Assembly: GCF_026239735.1 (NCBI RefSeq)
Contig: NZ_JAPIVT010000004.1
Location: 222,752-286,751, forward strand
Direction: 5' to 3'
DNA length: 64,000 bases
Source: Pedobacter sp. MC2016-05
Lineage (GTDB): Bacteria > Bacteroidota > Bacteroidia > Sphingobacteriales > Sphingobacteriaceae
The notes beneath the pieces were generated by a model. The model saw only the letters and a list, made by a program, of their open reading frames with translations, was not told the origin of the DNA and searched no databases. The position numbers were made by a program, and so were the translations under genes. Of the stretch, positions 1 to 9,324 are shown piece by piece; position 1 is the first letter of the stretch, and each line of letters opens with the position of its first letter.

Positions 1-551
1 AGTTCACGGGCAAAGTTTTCATTAGGTTTACCTTTTTTGTTCTGCTGATTATTGAGATACTGCAACATAGCGGGAGATTTTGATACTTCAAGTAACAGCA
101 TTCTGAAGCTTCCTAAACCATGCTGGCGTTGTATGTTGTTGAGTTGTTGTGCATACATGGGGTTACTGTTCCGGCAAGCAAAATGCCCATGCCAAAATAG
201 GGTCATCTTCTCTTGCAATGGGCTATCGGTATTGATCATCTTACTAACCCAGGCAATATTCAAATCGCGACTTACCGCGTTCTGCATCTGGACAATTTCC
301 CTACGCATTTTCTTTTCATCATCAGTTGGATCTTTTTTCGCGTACAAGCCGGCTTGAACCAGCATTTGCCTTCTCGATTCGAAATCGTTTGCCAAAGTGA
401 TGGCACCGTCCTTGCTGGGTTCTTGAAGTAACCCATCAACAACTTTGTTGATGTTCTTTTTGCTTAGTTTATTTAAATCAGGATAAGAAATGCCGAAGCC
501 TGCACGGTTGTAAAGATGCTTTACTTTGATGAAATTATCTTTTGCGCTCAT
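1..551 (-). CDS. DUF1800 family protein, N-terminal part (cut by window edge)
   Basis: An open frame runs from an ATG at 551 to the left edge without a stop, giving about 183 residues starting MSAKDNFIKVKHLYNRAGFG. The internal motifs FWHGHFACRN and LNNQQNKKGKPNENFAREL match the DUF1800 family, in which the motif continues into a conserved ELFTLG-like stretch just outside the window. DUF1800 proteins have no established enzymatic role; they are usually encoded next to a DUF1501 (twin-arginine exported) protein, which would lie to the left and cannot be seen. There is no obvious signal peptide at this start. Family assignment is firm, function unknown. Confidence 0.85.
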   Translation of the reverse strand, partial: MSAKDNFIKVKHLYNRAGFGISYPDLNKLSKKNINKVVDGLLQEPSKDGAITLANDFESRRQMLVQAGLYAKKDPTDDEKKMRREIVQMQNAVSRDLNIAWVSKMINTDSPLQEKMTLFWHGHFACRNSNPMYAQQLNNIQRQHGLGSFRMLLLEVSKSPAMLQYLNNQQNKKGKPNENFARE

Positions 552-624
552 AATGGACAATTTAACAGTATGACATAAATTAAACGTCAGGGTTTAATGT
601 TTGTTTTCTTTCTTATTTTCGCAC

Positions 625-1275
625 ATGTTTTTTCAACTGCTTGAAGAGAACCATAGTTTTCCCGATCCGAAGTTAGCTGAACCTGATGGTTTACTGGCGA
701 TTGGTGGTGATTTAAGTATAGATAGATTACTCAACGCCTATTCAAATGGGATATTTCCATGGTTTAGCGAAGGTGATCCTATCTTATGGTACGCCCCTCA
801 TGAGCGATGTGTAATTTTTCCAGAAAAAATAAAGATTAGTAAAAGCATGAAAAAAGTTTTAGCTGCTGAAACTTTCGCCGTTACTTTTGATAAAGCATTT
901 ACTGAAGTAATTATAAATTGCGCCAATACACCACGGCAGGGCCAAGATGGCACATGGATTACCGATGAAATGCAAAAAGCTTATATCAATTTACATGAAC
1001 AAGGTTTTGCCCATAGTATTGAAGTTTGGTTAAAAGAAACTCTGGTTGGCGGATTATATGGCTTAAAAATTAATCGTGTTTTTTGTGGCGAAAGTATGTT
1101 TAGCCATGTCAGTAACGCTTCGAAAGTCGCCTTAATTTATTTAAGCAAATTGAATGTTGAATTAATTGATTGTCAAATGCCGAACGATCATCTTTTGAGT
1201 TTGGGTGCAGAAATGATTGATATGAAAGACTATCTCGACATATTGCAAGAAAAAAGAAACCTTCCATCGAAATAG
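625..1275 (+). CDS. aat: leucyl/phenylalanyl-tRNA--protein transferase
   Basis: Aat transfers Leu or Phe from aminoacyl-tRNA to N-terminal Arg/Lys of proteins, marking them for ClpS/ClpAP degradation (N-end rule). The family signature is complete: FPDPKLAEPDGLLAIGGDL near the start, then SNGIFPWF, WYAPHERCVI, TWITDEM, SIEVW, GGLYGL, FCGESMFS and LIDCQM. The frame stays open upstream to a TTG at 601, but the extra eight residues are unlike the family, so the ATG at 625 is preferred (216 residues, a normal length). It stands alone, convergent with the DUF1080 gene, with a shared hairpin between them. Confidence 0.93.
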   Translation: MFFQLLEENHSFPDPKLAEPDGLLAIGGDLSIDRLLNAYSNGIFPWFSEGDPILWYAPHERCVIFPEKIKISKSMKKVLAAETFAVTFDKAFTEVIINCANTPRQGQDGTWITDEMQKAYINLHEQGFAHSIEVWLKETLVGGLYGLKINRVFCGESMFSHVSNASKVALIYLSKLNVELIDCQMPNDHLLSLGAEMIDMKDYLDILQEKRNLPSK

Positions 1276-1323
1276 CAATATTAACTTGTTAAACTAAGCA
1301 TCGTCAAAACAAAGGAAATAAAA

Positions 1324-1351
1324 AAACCTGCAACTTTACATTTGCAGGTTT
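1324..1351 (-). terminator. intrinsic terminator between aat and the DUF1080 gene
   Basis: Ten-base arms AAACCTGCAA and TTGCAGGTTT enclose an 8-nt loop. On the minus strand the hairpin is followed by a T-rich run, so it mainly serves the DUF1080 gene, 12 bp past its stop codon. On the plus strand the T run is interrupted, so it may terminate aat less well. Confidence 0.75.
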
Positions 1352-1362
1352 CAATTTTAGGT

Positions 1363-2145
1363 TTACAATTCTCTAACCCAAATATTTCTAAAGCTAATAG
1401 GAGGACTAGGATCGCCATGATCTTGCAATTTTATTGATGATGGACCATGCTTCTTATATTCTGGCGCACCAATGTACCTGGTTTCTCCTTTTAGTACAAA
1501 GCTGTTTTGCAAGAGTACACCATTTAATAATACCGTTACGATAGCCGGTTTTTCAACCGCACCATCATCGTTAAAACGTGGCGCATTCCAGATGATATCA
1601 TAGTATTGCCATTCTCCTGGTTTTTTATTTGCGTTGGCTAAAGGAGTACCTTGTTTGTAAACACTTCCAGTTTGACCGTTTACATAGGTTTTGTTGTTAT
1701 AAGCATCCATAATCTGAATTTCATAACCGTCATCTCCTCCGCCAGTCGACGCTAAAAACACTCCGCTATTCCCTCTCGCTTGTCCTTCACCCGTAATATT
1801 TGCAGGAATTTTCCATTCCATGTGCAATTGATAATCGGTAAACTTTTTATTCGTTTCGATATTTCCTGTACCTTTTTTAACGGTAAAAAAACCGTCGTCT
1901 ATTGTCCAGGCGGCAGGTTTTGTAGGGTCTTTTACCGAATGCCATGCATCCAGGTTTCTACCATCAAATAATATGATGGCATCCGAAGGTGCATTTTGAG
2001 GGAGTTGACCTGGTGAAATAACTTTAGGAACGGGTTCCCAAACCTCGGTCGTTTTAGGATCTTTGGCTGGATCAATCTTCTTTTCCTGTGCAATTGCTGA
2101 CATGCCTAGTAAAGTTGGAATAATAAATAATGCGTATTTGCTCAT
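1363..2145 (-). CDS. secreted DUF1080 (3-keto-disaccharide hydrolase-like) protein
   Basis: 260 residues with a short signal peptide (MSKYALFIIPTLLGMSAIAQ) and one DUF1080 domain, a jelly-roll fold related to laminarinase/concanavalin-like enzymes. Characteristic segments are ILFDGRNLDAWHSVKD, WTIDDGFFTVKKGTGNIET, YQLHMEWKIP, RGNSGVFL, YEIQIMDAYNN, QYYDIIWNAPRF, VTVLLNGVLLQ and ISFRNIWVREL, all typical. Some family members cleave 3-keto-glycosides; the real substrate here cannot be read from the sequence. Predicted periplasmic or exported. Transcribed alone, with a terminator just downstream. Confidence 0.88.
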   Translation of the reverse strand: MSKYALFIIPTLLGMSAIAQEKKIDPAKDPKTTEVWEPVPKVISPGQLPQNAPSDAIILFDGRNLDAWHSVKDPTKPAAWTIDDGFFTVKKGTGNIETNKKFTDYQLHMEWKIPANITGEGQARGNSGVFLASTGGGDDGYEIQIMDAYNNKTYVNGQTGSVYKQGTPLANANKKPGEWQYYDIIWNAPRFNDDGAVEKPAIVTVLLNGVLLQNSFVLKGETRYIGAPEYKKHGPSSIKLQDHGDPSPPISFRNIWVREL

Positions 2146-2212
2146 AGTTATTGATTAACATTTAAAGTTAACCAGTTTATTAAGAAATGAAAGTTTCGTA
2201 TTGAATTTATTA

Positions 2213-2530
2213 CTACAACTCTGTAGAAATGATAGTTTCTTTAATCACAACATCATCCGATTCTAAATCTAAATCTTGCTGCTGTTCTGCCAAATCGCGG
2301 GCCGGGCAATAACCTGTAATGCCGCGGTATAACAATCCGGCACCAACTGCTGCGCCTGTAGCCCCAATTACCGGATGAGAGAAAATGCTGGTTAAACCTT
2401 TAAACAAAAGGTAGGAACCCACCACTCCAGATAATATGCGCTCAGAACGTGAGGTGTTTTGAAATAATTCAGGGTACTTCCAAGCCTCTTTAACATTATT
2501 CAAGGCTGTATTTAAATTTTCATTTGTCAT
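2213..2530 (-). CDS. small membrane protein, DUF2892 (YgaP transmembrane-like)
   Basis: 105 residues. Residues about 25-70 hold the DUF2892 signature, SERILSGVVGSYLLFKGLTS followed by a Gly/Ala-rich second helix and YRGITGYCPAR, so there are two predicted transmembrane helices with a cytoplasmic acidic tail (DLDLESDDVVIKETI). In other bacteria this domain is found alone or fused to a rhodanese. No rhodanese is fused here. Role unknown. It is transcribed toward the DUF1080 gene with a 67-bp gap. Confidence 0.8.
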   Translation of the reverse strand: MTNENLNTALNNVKEAWKYPELFQNTSRSERILSGVVGSYLLFKGLTSIFSHPVIGATGAAVGAGLLYRGITGYCPARDLAEQQQDLDLESDDVVIKETIISTEL

Positions 2531-2586
2531 AATCGTAGATTTTAAATTTTAGGATATAACAAATTGATTTTGATAGAGTTTTAGTA

Positions 2587-5478
2587 TTACCTTAATAAAT
2601 CTTTAATATCATCTTTACTAAGCGATTTAAAGAAACTCTCTTCGGTGGTAATTAATGAATTTGCCAAAGACCTTTTGCGATTTTGCAGCGCAAGAATCTT
2701 TTCCTCAACAGTATCTTTCGCAATAAATTTGTAGATAAAAACCTTTTTATCTTGACCAATCCGGTGTGTTCTATCAATGGCCTGCTGTTCTACCGCAGGG
2801 TTCCACCATGGATCCAAGATGAAAACATAATCTGCCTGAGTAAGATTTAAACCTACACCACCAGCTTTGATAGAAATCAAAAACACTTTTAAATTTTCAT
2901 TCTGTTGAAATTCCAAAACAGTTTCGCCTCTATTTCTGGTTGCTCCATCTAAATACGCAAAAGGAATGTGTTCTGCATCGAAGTGTTTTTTAAAGATATC
3001 CAGATGTTTTACAAATTGAGAAAACACCAACACCTTATGTCCACCCTTTAATACATTATCAAGTGTATGGATTACATTCTCAAACTTACCTGAATCAGAA
3101 TCGTAGGTTCCATCGATCATAACCGGATGGTTAGCTAATTGTCGCAGTGCGGTTAAGCCCTGCAAAAGTTGAACCTGTTTTTGCGCAAAAGTGCCGTTAT
3201 CCATACTTTCCAATAAATCGTTGCGATAAGCAGATTTGGTTTTTTCGTAATAAGCGGCTTGATCTTCGCTCATATCGCAATAAATGACCTGCTCGGTTTT
3301 TGGAGGTAATTCTGCGGCCACCTGTTCCTTGGTTCGGCGAAGTACAAAAGGTTTTATTAAAGACTGGAGTTTTCGTGCTTTTTCTTCATCCTTCTTTTTT
3401 TCGATCGCCTGTACATATTCATCATAAAAAAAAGCTTGCGTACCCAGTAATCCAGGGTTTAAAAAGGTAAGCTGCGACCACAAATCACCTACTGAATTTT
3501 CTACTGGCGTACCACTTAGAATAAGTCGGTGTTTAGATTTCAAACTCCGAACGGATTTGAATGATTTAGAAGATGGGTTTTTGATATTCTGGCTTTCATC
3601 CAAAATAACATAATTGAAGTAAAAGTTTTTTAGCTCTTCTATGTCTACCCTGGTCACACCGTAAGTGGTAATAATAATATCGTAGCTGGCAAACTTCGCT
3701 ACATCTTTATTTCGATTACCACCCGTATGGGCATAGATTTTCAGCTTTGGGGTAAATTTCTTTGCCTCGGTAAGCCAGTTATAAATTAACGAAGTAGGCA
3801 TAATAATTAAGGAAGTAGATTGTAATCCACCAGCTTGATCATCCTCTTTTACTTTTTGCAACATAGCCAGCGTTTGGATAGTTTTACCCAAACCCATATC
3901 ATCGGCCAAACAACCGCCAAAGTTATATTCCCTCAAAAAGCTAAACCAATTGTAACCAGCTTTTTGATAGTCGCGTAAACTGCCCTTAAAATTAACTGGC
4001 ATCTGTGTATCGGCGATATCCTCAAAATCTACCAATCGTTGCAGCTTGCGTTCTAAGGTTACATTCGCCAAACTGTCTTCAGCCAAATCATTTATTAAAC
4101 CGATATGATGCTTTTTTAACTTTATTCCACCGGTAGTTTCGGCAAGGCTAAACAGACTTCCATATTGGGTGAACCATTTTTCAGGGATGATGGCTACTTC
4201 TCCATCGGGAAGCAAAAATTCCCTTCGTTTGTGTAAAATATGCTGTTTTAATGAAAGGAAAGGAATCTGGTATTTACCGAACCAAACTACCGCATTGATA
4301 TCGAACCAATCGTTGCCTTCCTTTACCTCTAAATCAATTTTATTGGCTCCGAAAACAAAACGCTTTTGCCCTGTGGCTTGTTCAATTTCAAAACTTGCGG
4401 CAAGCAAAATTTCTATGTGCTCATTCACCCAGTTAATTGCTGCATAACTCGGGCTTTCTTCTTCTACAGCAACCTCTAAATTACTAAAAAGCGAACTTGT
4501 CTTTTTTAACCCCAGGGACAAAAGTAAGTTATATTGTTTTTTCTCCCAATCTGCCGAACGTTTTATACGATGGAAAATATAATTGTCATCAGTTTTCTCT
4601 AAACGAACGGTTACTTTGTGTGCGTTTTCGACAGGGAAGGTATATTCGCCATACTTAAAATATAACTGAATTTGCGATAAGCCACCATCAACATATAAAA
4701 CCTTTATAATTGGGATTGCCTCAAACTGTTCTGTTCTGATCTCAAAACCCTCGGCGTAAACATGGTGCTTTTCAATAAGTGGAGCAACAAACTTTTCAAA
4801 GTATGTTGCCTCGGTAGCTTTCGGAATAGCAATGTATCGTTTCGCCAGAAATGGCTGCAGTTTTTTTCCTTCTATATCCTGATCAAAAAAGTAAAGTACA
4901 TCATTTAATAATAACCAGGCAGGTTTGTTACTAATAATCTGCGCCTCCTTAAACATGAATTCGATGCGCAGGTTTTGATATTTAATGGTAGGGAAATACC
5001 TAGTTTCGGTTTCATTTCTACGGAAGTGGAAAAGGATTGAAGCAGGTTCGGCAGCCAATTCGATTTTGCGCTCAACTGGCCACCCGTCTTTATCCATGAC
5101 GTAAAGTTCATTTTTAACCTTCAATATCTCGAGTGCTTCGGCAAGTTTTTTTTCTATTTTAGGGCGAACACTATCATAGAATTTAACATCGAAGATTTTG
5201 GTAAAAAACTCGGTAGGTCTGATTAACTTTTTATAGTATTTTTTGATTACAGAATCTTGCTCTATATCATCCAAAATCTTAATTAGCTTATAGTCGATTT
5301 CAGTCAAGCAAGCTGCAAATTCTTCTGCGGTATGGGTAAAAATTCGTTGATAGGTAAATGAAAAATCACCTTGTGGATTTAATTGAACAATATGAGGCTC
5401 AATTAAATAGCCTAAATACTCATGTTTGCACAAAGAGTACACCACTTTACAAGGTTTAGAACTATCGACGCGTAACAT
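2587..5478 (-). CDS. SNF2-family DEAD/DEAH helicase-like ATPase
   Basis: 963 residues. The C-terminal half is a complete SNF2 motor: GGCLADDMGLGKTIQTLAML (motif I, near residue 525), LIIMPTSLIYNW (Ia), VILDESQNIKN (II, DESQ in place of the usual DEAQ/DEAH), LILSGTPVENS (III), KVLVFSQFVKHLDIF (IV), FLISIKAGGVGLNLTQADYVFILDPWWNPAVEQQ (V) and DRTHRIGQ (VI). The N-terminal 450 residues resemble the Bacteroidota RapA/HepA-like group that lacks a clear SWIM zinc finger. Such proteins translocate on double-stranded DNA; specific target unknown. Monocistronic by spacing. Confidence 0.9.
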   Translation of the reverse strand: MLRVDSSKPCKVVYSLCKHEYLGYLIEPHIVQLNPQGDFSFTYQRIFTHTAEEFAACLTEIDYKLIKILDDIEQDSVIKKYYKKLIRPTEFFTKIFDVKFYDSVRPKIEKKLAEALEILKVKNELYVMDKDGWPVERKIELAAEPASILFHFRRNETETRYFPTIKYQNLRIEFMFKEAQIISNKPAWLLLNDVLYFFDQDIEGKKLQPFLAKRYIAIPKATEATYFEKFVAPLIEKHHVYAEGFEIRTEQFEAIPIIKVLYVDGGLSQIQLYFKYGEYTFPVENAHKVTVRLEKTDDNYIFHRIKRSADWEKKQYNLLLSLGLKKTSSLFSNLEVAVEEESPSYAAINWVNEHIEILLAASFEIEQATGQKRFVFGANKIDLEVKEGNDWFDINAVVWFGKYQIPFLSLKQHILHKRREFLLPDGEVAIIPEKWFTQYGSLFSLAETTGGIKLKKHHIGLINDLAEDSLANVTLERKLQRLVDFEDIADTQMPVNFKGSLRDYQKAGYNWFSFLREYNFGGCLADDMGLGKTIQTLAMLQKVKEDDQAGGLQSTSLIIMPTSLIYNWLTEAKKFTPKLKIYAHTGGNRNKDVAKFASYDIIITTYGVTRVDIEELKNFYFNYVILDESQNIKNPSSKSFKSVRSLKSKHRLILSGTPVENSVGDLWSQLTFLNPGLLGTQAFFYDEYVQAIEKKKDEEKARKLQSLIKPFVLRRTKEQVAAELPPKTEQVIYCDMSEDQAAYYEKTKSAYRNDLLESMDNGTFAQKQVQLLQGLTALRQLANHPVMIDGTYDSDSGKFENVIHTLDNVLKGGHKVLVFSQFVKHLDIFKKHFDAEHIPFAYLDGATRNRGETVLEFQQNENLKVFLISIKAGGVGLNLTQADYVFILDPWWNPAVEQQAIDRTHRIGQDKKVFIYKFIAKDTVEEKILALQNRKRSLANSLITTEESFFKSLSKDDIKDLLR

Positions 5479-5612
5479 TGATTGGGATAAAATTTTTCTA
5501 AGCTACCTCGCTTAAAAAACTTTAAACTTACAATATTTTCAGGTTACATCAAAAGAAGTGTAACATTTTAGCGAAGAATTATTCCTTAATTTTTGGAAGC
5601 TTTTATTTTTAT

Positions 5613-6188
5613 CTATTGGCTGATTAAAATATCATATTTAGTAAGAAGGCCAGCTAACCCGGATTGGGAAAATTTAGCTTTTTTTATCCGATTATTATCC
5701 GGATTGATAGAATAACTATAAGCCGTTTTAAAATCGGCTTTTTCTAGAATCGTTTTATCAAACGTTGCGCTCAATAAATCGCAATTATCGAAGATGGAAT
5801 TAGACAAATCGCATTCAGAAAAATCAACTTCGTGGAGTTGTGAATTTCTAAATTCGGTCTTTTTTATTTTGAGTTTATAAAAGGAAGAATGATCGATTTT
5901 ACAATTATTAAAATAGAAAGCTAAACCAAAATCATTGCAACTTTCGAAGCGCAAACCGAGCATTTTACAATCGTTAAAGCTTACTTCATTAAATGTTGTT
6001 TTGGTTAAATCAGCTAAGCTTAGGTTACAAGAAATAAATTCGCAATCGAGAAATTTTACACCACTTAAATCGGAGCTGGAAAAATTACAACCATTGAATT
6101 TACAGTTTTCGTATTCTGCTTTTGATAATGAACGTAAAGTAAAATCCTGTTTATTGAAGGTTTGTTCGGCGATGTAATTTTCTGACAT
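5613..6188 (-). CDS. pentapeptide repeat protein (Qnr/McbG-like)
   Basis: 191 residues built almost wholly of A(D/N)LXX-type pentapeptides with a central Phe or Leu, e.g. CKFNGCNFSSSDLSGVKFLD, CNLSLADLTKTTF, CDLSNSIFDNCDLLSATFD. This predicts a right-handed quadrilateral beta-helix. The Cys at the i-2 position of many coils and the C-terminal helix (AGLLTKYDIL) resemble Qnr and McbG proteins, which protect DNA gyrase and topoisomerase IV. Chromosomal homologues occur in many non-resistant bacteria, so quinolone protection is only a possibility. Slightly shorter than Qnr (about 218 residues). No linked partner gene. Confidence 0.82.
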   Translation of the reverse strand: MSENYIAEQTFNKQDFTLRSLSKAEYENCKFNGCNFSSSDLSGVKFLDCEFISCNLSLADLTKTTFNEVSFNDCKMLGLRFESCNDFGLAFYFNNCKIDHSSFYKLKIKKTEFRNSQLHEVDFSECDLSNSIFDNCDLLSATFDKTILEKADFKTAYSYSINPDNNRIKKAKFSQSGLAGLLTKYDILISQ

Positions 6189-6395
6189 TTGATTGCAAAT
6201 TTTCTCAAAACAAAGATAAAAATTATACTTGCTGACAGGAAAATCAATGAAAGAAAATGCTGAATAAATTTAGCAGATATTAGTTAACAGATGAATATCG
6301 GCGTGATGCAGATAATCATCTGATAACTAACCCTATTTACAAAACTTAAGCTCGATTAAGAAATAGCAATTTTTTCAATCCGCATTTATATCAAC

Positions 6396-8096
6396 CTACA
6401 ATCCATCACCAAACTTATAATTAGGCAAAATGCTTACTGGCAACTTCCCTTTTGGCACCAAACGGTTATTAATTACCGCAGCTGCCGAAACTTGCATATA
6501 GTCTTCTTTTTGGTAAGCCACTATTAAACCTTTACTGTTTTCCAGGCCTGGTAGAGCCGATAAATTATATGGATTTGCAAAAAGAGAAAATACAGTATTC
6601 TTTGTTGAAAGTTCCTTAATGAAATTTTTTACGCCTGCGTTTAATGGAATATTATTTCCTGGTCTGGCTCTACTATCGTGAATCCCTACAATTACCTGAT
6701 CAAAGGCGCCAATTTCTCTAGCTACGTTAGATATTTGAGTTGACGTTGCATCCTTATCCAAAACGTAATAAACAGAGTTGTAAAATCCTTTTGAGATCTC
6801 TTTTTGGAATCTGGTAACCGATGGAACACCAATACTGATAATGGCTGTCCTTCTAATTGGCACCATATTTTTAATGTAGTCTTTTCCTTTAAGTAAGGTA
6901 ACCGAGGCATTGGCCAATTCCTGCACCAGGGCAGTACTTGTACCTCTATTTACACCAGCAACAATTCCTTGGGTAACTACTGTATCTCTACTGCCCAAAC
7001 CTGCCCAATATTTGGCAGTTAATATTTTCCTCACACTTTCATCAATAGCTTTCATATCGATTCGGCCTTGCCTTACCGCTTTCCGCACTAAAGTTATGGC
7101 TCTATCGCTGTTTTCCGAAAGCTCTAAAATGTCATTTCCTGCAATAATGCCCAACAAATCCGCCTCACCATTTTTGAAATATTTTACCACGCCTTTCATA
7201 TCCATGGCATCAGAAATAATTAAGCCTTTAAATCCTAAACGTTGCTTCAAAATCCCCGTAACGATTGGTTTTGACAGTGTTGATGGTAGATTTGGGGTGT
7301 TATCTAAAGACGGAATATTCATGTGAGCAATCATCACACCTGAAGCACCTTGCTTAATTAGTTCTCTGAAAGGATACATCTCCAAACTATCCAATCGGGC
7401 AGCTGTAAAGGTAAGTTGAGGAAGATCGTAATGCGAATCCACATCCGTATCGCCATGGCCAGGGAAATGTTTTAATGTGGTTAGCAAGCCGCCATCTTGC
7501 ATCCCTTTCATGTAAGCGCCGGTTTTGGTTGCTACATTGTATTTATTCTCACCGAACGAGCGATAATTGATTACTGGATTTTTTGGGTTATTATTGATAT
7601 CGGCATCAGGAGCAAGATTCATCTGCATACCCATTCGCTTAAAATCTTTGGCCACTTCCTGGCCCATTCTATAAATCAAATCCGTGTTCTGGATAGCTCC
7701 AAGCGTCATTTGGTAGGGGAACGAAATGGTACTATCCAAACGCATACCCAAACCCCACTCGCCATCATTTGCCACGATTAAAGGTACATGACTTACTTTT
7801 TGGTAGGCATTTGTAGCACGGGCTTGCCTTACTGGTCCGCCCTGGAAAAATATCACCCCTCCCAACTGCTCTTTTTTAACTACCAAACCTACCGAATCGG
7901 TATATTTCTGACCTAGATTGGTGTGCGCCCGAACGAAAAACATTTGGGCAATTTTTTCTCTACGATTAAGTTTTTTAAAAACAGAATCAACCCATTTGGG
8001 CTGATTGGCTAACATCTCTAAATAGGTAGGCTTTTGCGCATGAGCTGAATATGCAGCTATGCATAATATTACAATTAGGAATATATTCTTTTTCAC
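6396..8096 (-). CDS. glycoside hydrolase family 3, NagZ-like beta-N-acetylhexosaminidase
   Basis: 566 residues with signal peptide (MKKNIFLIVILCIAAYSAHA). The GH3 (beta/alpha)8 domain carries LKHFPGHGDTDVDSHYDLP near residue 208, the NagZ-type His-Asp acid/base loop, and IISDAMDM with the nucleophile at about Asp296. A second alpha/beta sandwich follows to the C-terminus. Known Bacteroidota homologues are often fused to a beta-lactamase-like serine hydrolase domain (total near 1000 residues); here that domain is absent and the protein ends normally. Likely periplasmic removal of GlcNAc from peptidoglycan or chitin fragments. Monocistronic. Confidence 0.88.
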   Translation of the reverse strand: MKKNIFLIVILCIAAYSAHAQKPTYLEMLANQPKWVDSVFKKLNRREKIAQMFFVRAHTNLGQKYTDSVGLVVKKEQLGGVIFFQGGPVRQARATNAYQKVSHVPLIVANDGEWGLGMRLDSTISFPYQMTLGAIQNTDLIYRMGQEVAKDFKRMGMQMNLAPDADINNNPKNPVINYRSFGENKYNVATKTGAYMKGMQDGGLLTTLKHFPGHGDTDVDSHYDLPQLTFTAARLDSLEMYPFRELIKQGASGVMIAHMNIPSLDNTPNLPSTLSKPIVTGILKQRLGFKGLIISDAMDMKGVVKYFKNGEADLLGIIAGNDILELSENSDRAITLVRKAVRQGRIDMKAIDESVRKILTAKYWAGLGSRDTVVTQGIVAGVNRGTSTALVQELANASVTLLKGKDYIKNMVPIRRTAIISIGVPSVTRFQKEISKGFYNSVYYVLDKDATSTQISNVAREIGAFDQVIVGIHDSRARPGNNIPLNAGVKNFIKELSTKNTVFSLFANPYNLSALPGLENSKGLIVAYQKEDYMQVSAAAVINNRLVPKGKLPVSILPNYKFGDGL

Positions 8097-8326
8097 GTTG
8101 TTTTGTTGTGACTGCTAAATTAATAAGTAATAAGCGAATAAAACAAAAACCAAACCAAGTAATTAATTTAATACAATAGGTTGTAGAGCAAGCTATGCAG
8201 ATGATTAATGGTTTTGAATCAAAAATTTGGAAGTGAGCATTATGTAACTCTTCTCTAATTGAGTCAGCCGCTAACGGCTATTTATAGAAAGAAGATGGAT
8301 ATTCTAAATCAAAAAACAAGCTATGC
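8097..8326. other. intergenic region between the GH3 gene and oxyR
   Basis: 230 bp with no open frame I would support. It holds a small hairpin AGCCG-CTAA-CGGCT at 8266-8279 without a T run, lying downstream of the oxyR stop codon on that gene's strand. This could be a weak oxyR terminator. Confidence 0.35.
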
Positions 8327-9259
8327 TTAAATTCCTACAATGTCTTTTTTCTTTTTTTGCTTCATTGTTTTTGGGATAATGGCTAAAATCTCTTCTTTCA
8401 AGGCATTCAACATTCTCATCTTAATGAAGTTTTTGTGTGTAACCAAACTAATTTCCCTTACCGGTTCTGGAGATTTAAAATGACGGATTTTATTGGTTTG
8501 TTTGGCATTTAATTCTGCAATGGCCAATTCGGGCAGCAATGTTGCACCACCGTTCAAATCTACCATCCTCACCAAGGTTTCTACACTGCCGGTATTATAT
8601 TCCAAACCCTGTAATCTGTTGTTTTTTGTTGATCGGCAAATGTTCAGCACCTGGTTTCTCATACAATGTCCTTCATTTAATAACCATATGTTTTCATCGT
8701 TAAGGTCTTCAGCATCTACAGCTTTCTTTTTGTAAAGCTTACTGTTCTTGCTAATGTAACTTACAAAGCTTTCGTAATACAATGGCGATTCGATAATGTT
8801 AGCATCTGTTAAAGGCGTGGCCAAAATACCACAATCCAGTACACCTGTTTTTAAATGATGAATAATATCTTCGGTAGTATATTCCCAAATGAGGAGTTTT
8901 AGTTCAGGGTATTTTTCCAGCATTGCTGAAATCACCTGAGGCAGTAGATATGGGGCCACGGTAGGTATAACTCCAATGCGCAATTCGCCAAGTACATCTT
9001 GTTGCTGGCTATTGATGAGCTCTTTTACCTTTCCACTTTCCTGTAAAATGATCCTGGCTTGTGCAATTATTTGCGCACCGATTTCAGTTGGAGATACTGG
9101 CTGTTTGCTTCTATCAAAGATTTTAACGCTTAGCAATTCCTCCAACTTTTGCACTTGCATGCTTAATGTTGGTTGCGTTACAAAACATTTCTCTGCAGCA
9201 ATAACAAAACTCCTGTAAGTATCTACGGCAACGATGTATTCAAGCTGAACTAAAGTCAT
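8327..9259 (-). CDS. oxyR: LysR-family hydrogen peroxide sensor OxyR
   Basis: 310 residues. N-terminal winged helix (MTLVQLEYIVAVDTYRSFVI, then FVTQPTLSMQVQKLEELL) followed by a LysR substrate-binding domain from about residue 90. The redox pair of OxyR is present at the classical numbering: Cys199 in LLNEGHCM and Cys208 in VLNICRS, so peroxide sensing by disulfide formation is expected. Targets in Bacteroidota include catalase, ahpCF and dps, none of which is adjacent. The gene has a TATATTTG promoter box and a bracketing inverted repeat just upstream, which suggests autoregulation. Confidence 0.93.
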   Translation of the reverse strand: MTLVQLEYIVAVDTYRSFVIAAEKCFVTQPTLSMQVQKLEELLSVKIFDRSKQPVSPTEIGAQIIAQARIILQESGKVKELINSQQQDVLGELRIGVIPTVAPYLLPQVISAMLEKYPELKLLIWEYTTEDIIHHLKTGVLDCGILATPLTDANIIESPLYYESFVSYISKNSKLYKKKAVDAEDLNDENIWLLNEGHCMRNQVLNICRSTKNNRLQGLEYNTGSVETLVRMVDLNGGATLLPELAIAELNAKQTNKIRHFKSPEPVREISLVTHKNFIKMRMLNALKEEILAIIPKTMKQKKKKDIVGI

Positions 9260-9260
9260 T

Positions 9261-9306
9261 ATAGTTAAAATTTATTAATTTGCTCAAATATATCAATTTT
9301 AACTAT
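9261..9306 (-). promoter_or_regulatory. oxyR promoter with candidate OxyR operator
   Basis: On the minus strand a TATATTTG -7 box lies at 9285-9292, placing transcription start near 9281 and giving a leader of about 22 nt. It is bracketed by a perfect 12-bp inverted repeat, ATAGTTAAAATT (9261-9272) and AATTTTAACTAT (9295-9306). Each arm also reads as an ATAG-N7-CTAT-like half-operator (ATAG-N7-TTAT at 9261-9275; ATCA-N7-CTAT at 9292-9306). OxyR is known to bind two such elements; their centres are 31 bp apart here against 22 in Escherichia coli. Binding is inferred. Confidence 0.6.
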
Positions 9307-9324
9307 CAAAAAATATAGCTTGAT

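Noticed and set aside
5613..6188. Calling the pentapeptide protein a quinolone-resistance gene
   Set aside because: Fold is shared with Qnr, but no mobile element or resistance neighbourhood is present and function cannot be read from repeats alone.
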